Below are positions 8,996-19,335 of a stretch of DNA of 48,088 bases, piece by piece. The first letter of the stretch is position 1. Each line of letters starts with the position of its first letter. The translations under genes were made by a program, and so were the position numbers. Below the pieces are notes generated by a model. That model worked only from the letters and a program-made list of their open reading frames with translations. It was not told where the DNA came from and did no database searches. The stretch is from NCBI RefSeq assembly GCF_037860755.1, contig NZ_JBBEOI010000008.1:1-48088 (forward strand), in the 5' to 3' direction. The stretch is from Aquipuribacter hungaricus. Its GTDB lineage: Bacteria; Actinomycetota; Actinomycetes; Actinomycetales; JBBAYJ01.

Positions 8996-10087
8996 ATGGC
9001 AAAGTTGGTCGTGGTGCTGGACACCAACGTCCTGAAAGAAGACCCCGTCCTGAATGGCCCCGCGGTGAAGCGGCTGTTCGCGTTGAGTCGGCGCCAGATG
9101 CTGCACGTTGCCATCCCCGAGGTGGTGCTCCTGGAGCTGAGGCGTCAGTACACAGACGTCGTCGAGGGGAAGGTCGCGCAATTGCGCGGGATGCCCTACA
9201 AGGCCAAGGAAGCATTAGCAGAGTTGCGTATACCCTTGGATCACGAAGAGGTGAAATTGCCCTCGTTCCCGGACCTCGACTTGGCTGCGATGATGGAGAG
9301 TTACTCCGATACCGTGACGCTCCGCCTCAGTGAAGCGGGGGTAAGCCGTCTCTCGCTCCCGCGAGTCTCGCACGCTGATGTCTTGCGGCGCGACCTGGAG
9401 CGCCGGTCCCCTTTCAAGGCGAATGGCCGCGGTTATCGCGATACGTTGATTTGGGAGAGCATTCGCGAACTATTCACTGAGGCGCTCGCCCTCGTGTTCA
9501 TCACCCGCGACGGTGACTTCGTCGCTGGCGGCAGCCTGAAGGATGACCTAAGCCCGGATGTGCCAGGGTACGTCCAGGTTACTTGCGCCGAGGACATCGA
9601 CTCTGCTTTAGCCCTGGCGACCATACAGGACTTGGTCTCTTCAGTCGAAGCCGACTATGCCGAGTCTTTCGCTTCGGCCGAAGACATCGCCGTGGCATTC
9701 CTTGAGTCGGCAGTTGAGCAATTGCAGGATGTCGACGTGCCGGAAGATGTGTTGCGTAGTCAAGGAATCGACCGAAGCGTCTACGATGCGACTATCGAGG
9801 CGGCGGAGGGTCTTCATGCCGTCATCTGGTCCCCTTACGACGAATTCGATGGCACTACTGTGTTGGGCGAAGCCTCACTTTTGATCGCGGCCACCGCTGT
9901 CGGTTATGTTGATAAGGCGGATTCTGCTGCACTGGCAGATGAAGATTTGGCGGTCGTCAGTTGGGACACGGAGGATCGAGCACAGGTTCAGTTCCAGGTC
10001 CGAGCCCGAGCGGAGTTCGATCTCCGGATCGAGGTATCGGGTGAGTCCGTTGAGGATTGGACATTCGGCGGCTTGTCGCCGGAGTAG
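8996..10087 (+). CDS. PIN-domain (DUF4935-like) putative ribonuclease
   Basis: A 363-aa protein with an N-terminal PIN-like domain of about 185 residues. The acidic residues expected at the metal site are present: VVLDTNV (Asp9, Asn11), IPEVVLLELRRQ (Glu42, Glu47), GYRDTLIWE (Asp near 149) and FITRDGDF (Asp171, Asp173). PIN domains are Mg/Mn-dependent RNases; longer forms of the DUF4935 type occur in defence and toxin-antitoxin contexts. Residues about 200-363 are an acidic C-terminal region that I do not recognise. No small antitoxin-like gene is adjacent, so this is not a simple VapBC pair. A leaderless-type -10 precedes the ATG. Codon use is lower-GC than the flanks, like the DUF262 gene upstream. 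Confidence 0.85.
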   Translation: MAKLVVVLDTNVLKEDPVLNGPAVKRLFALSRRQMLHVAIPEVVLLELRRQYTDVVEGKVAQLRGMPYKAKEALAELRIPLDHEEVKLPSFPDLDLAAMMESYSDTVTLRLSEAGVSRLSLPRVSHADVLRRDLERRSPFKANGRGYRDTLIWESIRELFTEALALVFITRDGDFVAGGSLKDDLSPDVPGYVQVTCAEDIDSALALATIQDLVSSVEADYAESFASAEDIAVAFLESAVEQLQDVDVPEDVLRSQGIDRSVYDATIEAAEGLHAVIWSPYDEFDGTTVLGEASLLIAATAVGYVDKADSAALADEDLAVVSWDTEDRAQVQFQVRARAEFDLRIEVSGESVEDWTFGGLSPE

Positions 10088-10660
10088 TGCTCGACGGGAC
10101 TGTAATCAGCCGGGCGCCCATTGCCATACCTTTTTTACATCCGCGCCCGCAGAGGAGCTTGAGTTTCTATCCATAACCTCAAAGACTCGTTGGGCGGTGG
10201 TCCAAGCGGCCTCGACGTAAACCGGTGATGCGTCCGCTGAACGAGCAAGAGGCTGACCTTGTGTCAAGGGAGACAGATGTTTCCATGTGTTTCGGCTCTG
10301 CTGGGACTTCGGGCCCGAGCGCCGGAAAAGTAGATGACTGCGGCAGTGCGGTTATTCTGTGCGGGTGTCGCCAAGGACAAAACTTCTGTTTCTCGTCCGT
10401 TTTCGTTCCCATGGAAATCCTCAATCGTATGGTCGGGGCCGCGACCATTGCTTCGGCAGTTGCGCCGTGGTGCACGACTTCAGCGGTTGCCGACGTCGGT
10501 GCGGTCCAGGTCGCGCCGCGCGGGGCAGCCGCCGTGCCAGGGTCACGCTGCGCGCGAACCGGGTAAGAACCCGGGCGAGGACCCTCTACGGCATCGACTC
10601 GGTCCGGGAGTGTTGGCACTTCCTGTCGTGAAAGGCCCAGGAACTGGCGAACGATCTTCT
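10088..10660. other. ~570 bp between convergent genes, no gene called
   Basis: Lies between the ends of the PIN gene (plus) and the relaxase gene (minus). A 113-codon frame at 10225-10566 has an irregular, Cys- and Gly-rich composition and no ribosome-binding site; I regard it as noise. A T-run at 10132-10137 follows GGGCGCCC at about 10113-10120 and could act as a weak terminator for the PIN gene. Confidence 0.35.
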
Positions 10661-13600
10661 TTAGCGCCGAGGTGCCGTATCAGCCGCCGGTGAGACCCGC
10701 GGGGGGACGTCCATGGGCACGGTCCTCGGCCGGAGCGGGTTTGAGATGCCTGATTGCCAAGGCGAGGGCGGGGGCAGGGCTGTGCGGCGGCCTGGGGTTC
10801 GCCACTCCTCGGTCTTGGTCGCGGGGACGGCTCCGGCGGGGGAGCTGCTGGCGTTCCAAGCATGCGCGGGCGGGGAGTCGTCAGTGACGTAGCGAATCTC
10901 TTGGGACGGGTCGGGGTCGGTGAGCAGCGTGGCCCGCCACAGCATCTCGAACCACGGATCGGCGACCCTGTCGTCGGTGCGCTCCGCCCGTGTCCTACTG
11001 GCGGCAAGAGGCCCGCTCGCTTCGGTAGGTCGCACGGCTGAGGCGAGAATTGCGTCGACCGGCCATCCTCGCTGCACGCCTCGCTCGACGGCGTGGCCGA
11101 GGGCCGGCCACCAGGGGCTGTCCTCCACGGTCTGGGCGTGCTCCGCACCCAGGACGGCGATTGCGGCTGCCGGCCACGCGGTTGGACATGGGCGCGTGGC
11201 GCTGGCGCCGGGGGTCGTGGGTGTGTTGCGGGTGACGCGCCACCACAGGGCGGCGGCGTGGTCGTCGGGCACCTGCCCTTGTGCGGCCGCGTCGACGAGC
11301 ACGGCGCGGGCGTCCACGCCTGCGCGGGACAGTCCTGCGAGCCGGTCCGCGAGGTCGGTGCGGAACGGGTCGTGGCCGGCACTGGGTGCGAGGCGTTCCA
11401 CCAGGTGGCCCCATTCCTGCCATGCCGGTGAGGGGCCGCCCTCGATCCTGCGCTGCAGGCTCTGCTGCCAGGTGCGGGCGGCCTTCTGCAGCTGGGGCGC
11501 GCCGGTGGGGCGCCGGTCTGCGGGGTCTACCTGGACGGCGGCCCGCCACACGCGCAGGTCCGCAACGACGTCCGGCGGCGGGCCCGCAGCACCCGCCGGC
11601 ACCCACCCCGGGGACCCGTCGACGTCGGAGCGGACCTGCTGAGCCAGGTCGACTACGCGGGCGGCGCGGTCGGCGAGGTAGACCCCCCAAGTGTCGTCTT
11701 GAGCGAGGCGGGCCGGGACGGCGGGCAGCCAGGGCAGCGGCCCGGGACTGGTGCTGCGCAGGCCGGTGTCGTCCAGTCGCCAGTCGAGGACCGCGGCCGG
11801 GTCGACGGCGTCACCCAGGGGTCCTCTCTCCGCGTCCGCCCGCAGCGCCTCGGCGGGGTTCGCCCCGCTGGCGGTCAGGAGCAGCAGGTGGGCCCGCAGC
11901 ACCGGCCAGGCGGGTGTCTGGTTGATGCCCGGCACCAGGTCGTCCGCCGCGTCCTCGACGGCGGACACGACTTCGGGGCCGGTGATGTCTTCGGCGGCGA
12001 GGCCGAGGGCGTCGAGGTAGCGGGCGGTGGCGTACCCGAGCTGGACGGCGGGGTCCGCCTGGTCGCGCTGCAGGGTGGCCGCCGAGGTCGGGCTGCCGTC
12101 GCGGGCGAGGATGGCCTCGAGGTGCTCGGTCGCGGTGCGAGGGTGCACCACCTCGGGGCGCACGACGCCGTGGGGGTCGCCGTCCCCGACGACGGGCAGG
12201 TAGACGTGGTTGGCGAGGCGGCCGCGAGTGAGCATCGTGTACAGCTGCTGCCGAGACAACGTTCCCCCCCGCCCTCCGTCGTCCCCCCCCGCCGACGAGG
12301 CCGTGCATGGTGTCCACGGACAGGCCCTGGGCGCTGTGGACGGTGGTGGCGTACCCGAGCTCGGTGCTGGTCCGGACGTAATCCGCGGGCAGGCGCACGC
12401 TGCGCCCGCTCCCGAGATGCCTCGCGGTGACTGCGCCGTCGTCGTGGGTGGCGGTGAGGGTCCAACGGTCGCCGTTCTTCACCCAGTCCGTCGCCGTCGT
12501 CCGCAGCGACCGGTCGTTGGTGCGGGTGAGGAGCAGGTCGCCCTCGCTGGCCTCGTTCCCGTCCGCCAGCCTCACCATTGCCAGCCTCACGACCGTAGGC
12601 CCGTTCCCTTGCTGGGTGGCGAGGCGGTGGGCGCGGGTTCGCTGGTTCAGGTCGCTGACCAGCTCCCTGGTTGGGGCCAGCATGATCGAGTCCAGACCGG
12701 CGGCGCGGTCGTGCTGCCAGGCCTGCAGCACCTGCGCGGTCATGGTGGTGAGGTCGCCGACGTGGACGCGGTCGTTGTCGAGGTAGAACCCGAGGGCCTC
12801 GGGTCGGCCTTCGCGCAGCGCCAGGCTCGCGGCGGCCTCAGCCCGGTCAGCGAACCGGAGGAGTTCGTCGAGGCGGAGTGCGCCGTGGCTGGCCTGGATG
12901 TCGCGCAAGACGCCGCCGGCGCCGATCGCGGCGAGCTGCTGGTCGTCCCCGACGAGGCGGACGCTGCCGCCCCGCCCGGCGACGAACTCCACCGCGGCGT
13001 GCAGGGAGATGGTGTCTGCCATGCCCGCCTCGTCGATCACCACCAGCGTGCCGGCATCGATGCCGCGGACCCAGTCCGGTGCGGACGCCATTGTGGCTTC
13101 GCCCTGTGCCACGCCCCTCGCATGCGAGTCGTGCGCGGTCTCGTGGGTCAGTGACCAGGTGAGCTTGGCCAGGGTGTCGGTGCGGGTGCCGGTCGACTCC
13201 CGCAGCGCGGCCGCCGCGGCAGCGGACGGTGCAAGCCCGACGACGTTCCCCCCACCCTCGGCCCAGGCGGCGGCCAGCACGCTCATGGCCGTCGTCTTTC
13301 CCGCCCCGGCCGGGGCGATCGCGAGCTGGACCCGCGCGCCGGAGGTGGCCATCTCCCGCACCAGGGCGGCCTGCCCGGCGTTGAGGGTGGTGCCGTTGGC
13401 GGTGGCCTCGAGCAGCGCCACGTCCACGGCCCGGGCGTCGACCGCGTGTCCGTCCCGCTGCCCCGCGAGCTCCACGAGCCGCCGCTCCGCCGCGAGGACC
13501 GCGGCCGAGGTGTAGAGGTCGCTGCCGGCGACCCGGTAGACGCTGCTGCCGTCCGCCCGCCGCAGCCGTCCAGGCTCGCCGAGGAGCCGCCCGTCCACCC

Positions 13601-15209
13601 TGCGCTCGGCGGTGCTCAGGGCGACCGACCGTCGGTGGAGGACTTCTGCGACGAGGGCCTCGACGGCCTGCTCGCTAGCTGGCACCGAGGCCCCGGCGGC
13701 GCGGACCTGGCGTTGTGCCTCGGCGCGGACGTGCCACACCTGCCACGTCGACCGGTTCTGCTGCAGCGCAGCCAGGGCCCGCTCGGCCGCGCTGTCCAGC
13801 CAAGCGGCGTCCCCCGCCGGGTTTGCGTGAGTCCGGCAAAAGGCGGGGGCGAGGACCTTGCCCAGCATCCGGTGCAACCCGCCGCCCTGACCGAGCACCT
13901 CATCCGCTTCCACCCGCCACACGGTTCGCTGCTCGGCGAGGGTGCGGGGTTCGTGCTTCGCGGCGCGGGTCTCCAGATTGGCCTGCTGCGCCAGGTGCAG
14001 CGTCTCCACCGGGGTCGGGGGCCGACCGTGGTCGCGCTGGAACTGGGCGGCGAGCTCGCCGCGGCGGGCGTCGATGTCCCCACGGCGCGTGGCCCACCGC
14101 TGCAGCAGGACGGTGTCGATCCCCACCACCTCCCGGACGGGCCTCTTGCCCGCCTCCGACCGAGAGGTCACCGCGCGGGGCTCGAACTGCAGCCCCAGGT
14201 CGTCGCGAAGCCTGGCCTCCAGGGCGGTGTTGTACGTCTCCGACGCCGCGACGACGGCCTTGAGCAGGACCCGCCCGTCGATCGACAACCACCGACCGTC
14301 CGTCCCCCCGGAGCTCGTTCCCCCGGGATTTGTCCCGCCGGAACCTGTGCCGCGGGTCTGGACCTTGTTGGCGACGGCTACGTGGGTGTGGAGGTCGGGG
14401 TCCCCGGCCCGGCTGTCCCGGTGGGTGAACGCCGTCGCGACCAGGCCAGTGACGTCGACCTGCCTCACCCCGTTCGTGCCGGTCCGCGTGTACAGGGCGT
14501 GGGTCTCGATGAACCGCAGCGCGTCGGCCACGGCGCCCTGGTGGGCGCGTTCGATCTGGGCGGCGACGTCGGGTGGGGCGACCGCCCAGAGGGCGCTGAC
14601 CGACTTCACGGGGGAGAAGGCCAGGTCGTACCCGGCCACGGCGGTGGCCCGCGGCCGCGACAGCCGTGCGATCGTCCCGGCTAGTTCCCGGGCGTCGCGG
14701 GGTGAGCGGCCGTGCTCCTCGGCGAAGATCTCCCGCGCCACCTCGGTCCGGACCCGGGCCCGCTCGTCGGCGGAGACCGGCTGCCCGGCCGTGAGACCGG
14801 AGTCGCCGATCGCGGCCACGCGTCGGGCGACCTCCATGCGGAACGAGCTCACGTCAGCGGCGTAGACCTTGAAAGGAGCTCCCAACCGAGTCGCGGTTTG
14901 CCGGTCCCGTGCACCCGGCCCACGTGCATCGGCGTCGTGCTTCGCCTCGAGGGCGGCGAGACGGTCCGCGGCCAAGGGGTGGTGCCCGAAGCCGAACAGG
15001 GCGTGCATCTGCTGCTGTGTCACCGGGTCCCCGGCGGCCAGGCCGTCGATGCCAGCCAGACCGGACCCGATCCACTGCCCGGGCGCCTCGCCCCGCTCGG
15101 TGTAGTAGCTCGCCAGGCCGACGTGGCCCTTCTCCGTGGCGTCCAGGGCTGCGACCTGCCGGGTCAGGTAGTCGTACCCCGACCCGGCCGTCAGCTTGTG
15201 GACGCTCAT
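10661..15209 (-). pseudogene. mobF: MobF-type relaxase-helicase (TraA/TrwC-like), frameshifted at a G8 tract
   Basis: Starts at the ATG at 15209 (MSVHKLTAGSGYDYLTRQVA). Tyr12 and Tyr14 are in the usual place for the nicking tyrosines. The metal-binding segment THRDSRAGDPDLHTHVAVA is near residues 255-275. The helicase half has Walker A (APAGAGKTTAMS, about residue 633) and Walker B (LVVIDEAGMAD). MobF relaxases nick one strand at oriT and unwind the plasmid or element for transfer. The frame breaks after TTVHSAQGLSVDTMHGLVGG, at 12283-12290, where eight G occur on the coding strand. With seven G it continues as DDGGRGGTLSRQQLYTMLTRGR to 10661, giving 1,515 aa, a normal length. As read, the C-terminal motif (YTMLTRGR) is cut off, and the first frame runs on to 11811 in nonsense. 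Causes could be slippage, decay or an error in the run. Confidence 0.85.
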
Positions 15210-15724
15210 CACAATCACACAAGCCGGGCCCTCTGCCCAGGCGCTCAGCCTGGAGCCCCGTACCCCCCGACAATGCAAGAGGTGTGTGGCAGATGATCTT
15301 TCGCCCTCGAACCAGGGGGGAACGAAGGGACCGTGCCGGCGTCCCGAGCCTGCGGCGGGGCTAGGCGACCGGGGGCTAGGGGAGCGGGGGCTAGGGGAGC
15401 GGGGGCTAGGGGAGCGCTGCGTATGGCTCGGAGCGGGATGCCAGCTCGGGCTGCGACGGGACGCAGCCGGGCCGGAGGGCCGCAGCCGGCACCAGGAGCG
15501 CCTGCTGCTGATCGACGCGACACCTGGTTACAGGCGACGCACCCTGAAGCCTCGCGGCGCGTCCCCTGCCCGCAACAGCCTCACAGGACTGTCGGCGACT
15601 AAGCTGGGTCGGTGGCCCGGTCGGATGTGGGGCAGGCGGCCTGTGTCCCTCAAGGCCGCCACCCTGCCTCCTTCTCGTCGCCTTGCCAAGGAGCGCGACG
15701 TTGAGCGAGGCAAGAAGGAGAAGA
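15210..15724. other. divergent control region between relaxase and methyltransferase (candidate oriT)
   Basis: This ~515-bp gap lies upstream of both the leftward relaxase and the rightward methyltransferase operon, so it must hold promoters for both. It contains a 3x15-bp tandem repeat (15371-15415). Transfer origins commonly lie beside the relaxase gene and often carry iterated relaxase-binding sites, which makes this the best oriT candidate in the element. I did not find a clear nic consensus. No gene is apparent. Confidence 0.4.
15371..15415. repeat. three perfect tandem copies of a 15-bp unit
   Basis: Unit GGGGGCTAGGGGAGC at 15371-15385, 15386-15400 and 15401-15415, with a degenerate half-copy just before (about 15357-15370, GGGGCTAGGCGACC). 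CTAG is rare in GC-rich DNA, so three exact copies are unlikely to be chance. It may be a set of protein-binding iterons. Confidence 0.85.
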
Positions 15725-17068
15725 GTGAGCAGTCCCGATCGAGCCTTCACGTTCGTCGACTTGTTCGCCGGGATTGGCGGCTTCGCCGTCGCCCTCAGGG
15801 ACCTCGGCGGCGAGTGCGTCGGTTCGGTCGAGCTCGACCGTCAAGCAGCTGCGGTCTACGCCCTCAACCACGGCACAAACCCCTTTGGTGACATCACGGA
15901 GATGGCGAACGAGGATCGAGTCGCCTTCGACGAGCACACGGTCCTCGCTGCGGGATTCCCGTGCCAACCTTTCTCGAAGTCCGGCTCCCAGAAGGGCATG
16001 GACGAGGTGCGCGGCACGCTCTTCTGGAACATCCTTAAGATCGTCGAGGCGCGTCGCCCTGCCGTGCTGCTGCTCGAGAATGTCCGAAACCTGGCCGGAC
16101 CGAGACACCGCCACGAGTGGGACGTGATCGTCAAGTCGCTACGACAGGCCGGATACCACGTGTCTTCCCGTCCGGCGGTCTTCTCGCCCCACCTGCTGCC
16201 CTCCGAGCAGGGCGGCCAGCCACAAATTCGTGAGCGAGTGTTCATCACGGCCACGTACTGGCCCGAGCGATCCTGGGAAGATCCCGTTCCTGCGGTCCAG
16301 AACCGCATGGTCCGCACGGACCCTTGGGACCTCGAGAACGACCTGCCTCTAGACTCCCGTCGGCACATTCCAGGCTGCGACCTGTCCGCAGACGAGCGTC
16401 GTTGGATCGATGCCTGGGAGAACTTCCGACAGCTTGTCGTCGCCAGCCTTATGCACACCGCGCCCAACCGCCTCCTCGACGAAGTGCGACTGCCGGGCTT
16501 CCCGATCTGGGTCGACGCGTGGGAGGACGACGCCGATCTGGAAATCCCGGAGGGCACCCCCCGCTGGAAGCAGGTCTTCCTCCGGAAGAACGCGACGTTC
16601 TACACACAGCACCGGTCAGTCCTCGATCCTTGGATCAAGCAGCACGGCGTGATGGCGTTCCCGCCGTCGCGGCGGAAGTTCGAGTGGCAGGCACAGCAGG
16701 AGTCCTCCCTGTGGAACTGTGCAATCCAGCTTCGGCCGTCGGGTATCCGGGCCAAGCGAATGACTCACCTGCCGGCCCTCGTCGCCATGTCGCAGACGCC
16801 GATCCTCGGGCCGAAGCGGCGGCGCCTGTCGGTCGCCGAGGCTGCTGCCCTACAGGGCCTTCCCTCCGACTTCACCTTCGGTGATCAGCCCGACTCCGCT
16901 TCGTACAAGCAACTTGGCAACGGTGTGAACGTGGGCGTCGTGCAACATGTTCTCCGTCAGCACGTCTCGCGGGACATCGAGCGCATCCGGCTGATCGCGC
17001 CAGACCTGCTGGCTGCTGTGGGAGTTGTGCCGGTAGCTCCCGTGGAAGCCCAGCTTTCCTTGGTGTGA
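15725..17068 (+). CDS. DNA (cytosine-5) methyltransferase
   Basis: A 447-aa enzyme that transfers a methyl group from SAM to C5 of cytosine. Motif I FVDLFAGIGGF (residues 10-20), motif IV GFPCQPFSKSG with catalytic Cys about 80, motif VI LLENVRNL (about 116-123), motif VIII QIRERVF (about 166-172) and motif X YKQLGNGVNVGVV (about 393-405) are all visible. The target-recognition region lies between about 190 and 370, so the specificity is unknown. I chose the GTG at 15725 because AAGGAG lies six bases upstream and motif I follows closely; a longer start at 15683 lacks a ribosome-binding site. Its stop overlaps the next start (GTGA), making it the first gene of the four-gene Z1 operon. It should protect the host DNA from the nuclease encoded downstream. 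Confidence 0.95.
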   Translation: MSSPDRAFTFVDLFAGIGGFAVALRDLGGECVGSVELDRQAAAVYALNHGTNPFGDITEMANEDRVAFDEHTVLAAGFPCQPFSKSGSQKGMDEVRGTLFWNILKIVEARRPAVLLLENVRNLAGPRHRHEWDVIVKSLRQAGYHVSSRPAVFSPHLLPSEQGGQPQIRERVFITATYWPERSWEDPVPAVQNRMVRTDPWDLENDLPLDSRRHIPGCDLSADERRWIDAWENFRQLVVASLMHTAPNRLLDEVRLPGFPIWVDAWEDDADLEIPEGTPRWKQVFLRKNATFYTQHRSVLDPWIKQHGVMAFPPSRRKFEWQAQQESSLWNCAIQLRPSGIRAKRMTHLPALVAMSQTPILGPKRRRLSVAEAAALQGLPSDFTFGDQPDSASYKQLGNGVNVGVVQHVLRQHVSRDIERIRLIAPDLLAAVGVVPVAPVEAQLSLV

Positions 17069-19335
17069 GGGACCGACGCGAGATGAGGTACGAGAGCGCG
17101 CGGACGAAGGCCGAGGTCGTCGCCCGGATGTACTTCCTGGGCAACCGCGTCGCGGAGCCGCTTGGCCCGGGCAGCAAGGAGAAGAAGTCGGCACTCGTTG
17201 CCCTTGGGCGCCATCTTCAGATGGACCTCGAGCCCGTCGCAGGCAAGCACGAGTGCGCGCGCCTCATCGCAAGCGCGTTGGGCGTGCCATGGGACGACAC
17301 GTGCATCTCCGCTGGTGACACGATCACTCTGACAGGGCTGAACCGACTGGTCGACGGAGCCGTCATGGCACACATCACGGCCGGCACCAGCCCTGTACGT
17401 TCGCTGATACGGGAACTGGCCGGCGTGAACCCGGCACCGCGCTGGGACGAACGGGAGGCCGACAACGTGGCAGCAGATTTCAGCGAGATCGAGCAGAACA
17501 TTGCTGAGGCCCTCGCCGAGCTCGCCTCAGGCGGTGCGACACCGCTGAAGGTCGACGTCGCATGGTCTGATCCGTCTTCCGGCACGGACATCTCGCTCGA
17601 GGACGGAAGCTGGCGGACGCCACTCGCGGCCGTACAGGGCTGGCTGGCGCTTCCTGCGTCGATCGACGCGACGGACTCACAGTCGTTCGACCGTTCCCTC
17701 GGTCAACTTCTCGGAGTCAGTGGCTCGACCGTCGCCCCGGGGCCTGAGCTCTTCGAGCGGCTTCAGCAAAGGCTGGAGCGGGCGGTCGCGATCAGGCAGT
17801 CGTTTCACGAGGCGCTCGAGTCCGATTCGGACAGCTCAGCCACGCTCGAGTCAGCGTCCATCTCGTGGGAAGCCGCGTGGGGAGAGGTCGAGGAGGTAGA
17901 GGAGGCCGAGGCGAGCGGCCCGATCAAGGCGGAGGCGTCGACGTGGCCGATCGCGCAGTTCCGACAGTACGCCATGGACGGCGAGATGGACCTCAACCCT
18001 TCCTACCAGCGGGCAGACGTCTGGCAGACGGCGGATGCCCAGATCTTGATCGAGTCCGTGTTGCGAGGCATCCCCCTCCCGTCGGTGATCCTGCTACAGC
18101 GCAACACAGAGGACGGGGACCGCTACGAGATTGTCGACGGCAAGCAGCGGCTCACCTCGTTGCTCCGCTTCACGGGCGCGCACCCCAGGGCCCTTGCCAC
18201 AGTCCGAGCCAAAGCAGCGGAGTGGGGCGAGACCCCGGATGAAATGCTCGGCCTCTTCACCACCGACTACCCCCGGTTCAAGAAGATATGGCGCAAGCAC
18301 GAGGCGACGAACCTCAGCGCCAAAAAAGAGAAGGAACTCTACTTCCCGTTTGCACTGCGGTCGACGAACGCCCCCGCACTCAGCGGGGATCTCGATCAGC
18401 TCCGCGGGCGCTACTACTCCGAGATCAGGTCCCTTGCGATCCAAGTGGGAAACGCGAAGAAGAAGATTCGAGCCCTCTTCGAGGAAGTGTCCGACTACCG
18501 GATCCCGGTAATCGTCTACTTCGAAGCCACAAGCCGTCAGATCCACGAGGTGTTCAGTCTCTACAACAAGCAGGGCAAGCACCTGAACGCAGAGGAGATC
18601 CGGAACGCCGCGTTCCACGAGCTCGACTTCATGCGAGCATTGCTCGCGATTGCCGGCGACGCCGACGGGTTTGATCGGGTCGCCCCGTTCCTGGCGCCCG
18701 TGTGGAACGACGTGAGTTCGACGGGCGTGGCACTGGCCGACCCCACTGGCCCCTATGCCTTGCCCGACGCGGGCTACAAGCGGACGAAGGCGCTGTCTTG
18801 GGTCGCCGCTGCGCTCCTGATGGAGGATGAGAGCGCGTCCACCCGCTCCACCACAGCGCACATCAACGACCTCCTGAAGCGGATCGAGACGCACGCTGAC
18901 GACCCCCTCCGGAGCCAGCAGGCGGTCACGGAGGCGATGAGTTGGCTCGGCGCGGCCATGGATGCGCACCAGGCAGCACCCATGCAGATCTGGGGATCGA
19001 AGTTCCGGGGAACTCAGCCCCGGTGGCAGGAGCTCCAGCTGGTTGCGTCCCTGGTGGCGCTCGCCGCAGCCAGCACGCTGCTCGGCAACGATCTCTCCGA
19101 TCGCATCGACGAGCGCGCTGACGAGCTCCGGGCTGCGTCCGATCGGTGGGCTCGTCCGAAGAAGTCCCAGTCGAGGGAGCAGTGGCAGTTCATCGGTGGG
19201 GTCGTGCGAGAGTTTCTTGACGTGCTCGGGGTGAGCGCTGAGGCAGCCGACGGCGAGATCCGCTCCCGATACGGGACCTCCGGGCTCCGCGAGCTGGTCT
19301 CTCTCCCCCAGCTCACGGAGTGGTCTGACCAATGA
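17065..19335 (+). CDS. DUF262 fusion protein of the Z1 restriction operon
   Basis: 756 aa from a GTG at 17065 that overlaps the methyltransferase stop by four bases; an ATG at 17083 is an alternative. Residues 1-110 are a compact helical domain that I do not recognise. Residues 110-290 include an acidic linker (GEVEEVEEAEAS). DUF262 begins at about 293: PSYQRADVWQ, then ILIESVLRGIPLPSVIL, then IVDGKQRLTSLL (about 355-366). YNKQGKHLNAEEIRNAAFHE near 510-530 is also characteristic. There is no C-terminal DUF1524 HNH. DUF262 proteins are NTP-dependent regulators or motors of restriction systems. In known Z1 restriction operons this position is commonly filled by a MORC/MutL-like HATPase, and I see no HATPase motif here. 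It ends in an ATGA overlap with the Z1 gene, indicating translational coupling. Confidence 0.88.
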   Translation: MRDRREMRYESARTKAEVVARMYFLGNRVAEPLGPGSKEKKSALVALGRHLQMDLEPVAGKHECARLIASALGVPWDDTCISAGDTITLTGLNRLVDGAVMAHITAGTSPVRSLIRELAGVNPAPRWDEREADNVAADFSEIEQNIAEALAELASGGATPLKVDVAWSDPSSGTDISLEDGSWRTPLAAVQGWLALPASIDATDSQSFDRSLGQLLGVSGSTVAPGPELFERLQQRLERAVAIRQSFHEALESDSDSSATLESASISWEAAWGEVEEVEEAEASGPIKAEASTWPIAQFRQYAMDGEMDLNPSYQRADVWQTADAQILIESVLRGIPLPSVILLQRNTEDGDRYEIVDGKQRLTSLLRFTGAHPRALATVRAKAAEWGETPDEMLGLFTTDYPRFKKIWRKHEATNLSAKKEKELYFPFALRSTNAPALSGDLDQLRGRYYSEIRSLAIQVGNAKKKIRALFEEVSDYRIPVIVYFEATSRQIHEVFSLYNKQGKHLNAEEIRNAAFHELDFMRALLAIAGDADGFDRVAPFLAPVWNDVSSTGVALADPTGPYALPDAGYKRTKALSWVAAALLMEDESASTRSTTAHINDLLKRIETHADDPLRSQQAVTEAMSWLGAAMDAHQAAPMQIWGSKFRGTQPRWQELQLVASLVALAAASTLLGNDLSDRIDERADELRAASDRWARPKKSQSREQWQFIGGVVREFLDVLGVSAEAADGEIRSRYGTSGLRELVSLPQLTEWSDQ

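Noticed and set aside
8631-9215. 194-codon minus-strand frame upstream of and overlapping the PIN gene
   Set aside because: It overlaps the start of a clear PIN domain gene and encodes a Ser/Arg/Pro-rich product with no domain.
10225-10566. 113-codon plus-strand frame between the PIN and relaxase genes
   Set aside because: No ribosome-binding site, irregular Cys/Gly-rich composition and no family resemblance.
15371-15415. CRISPR array
   Set aside because: The repeats are 15 bp and directly tandem with no spacers, and there are no cas1/cas2 genes; the Cas4-like nuclease at 33027 is tied to a helicase instead.
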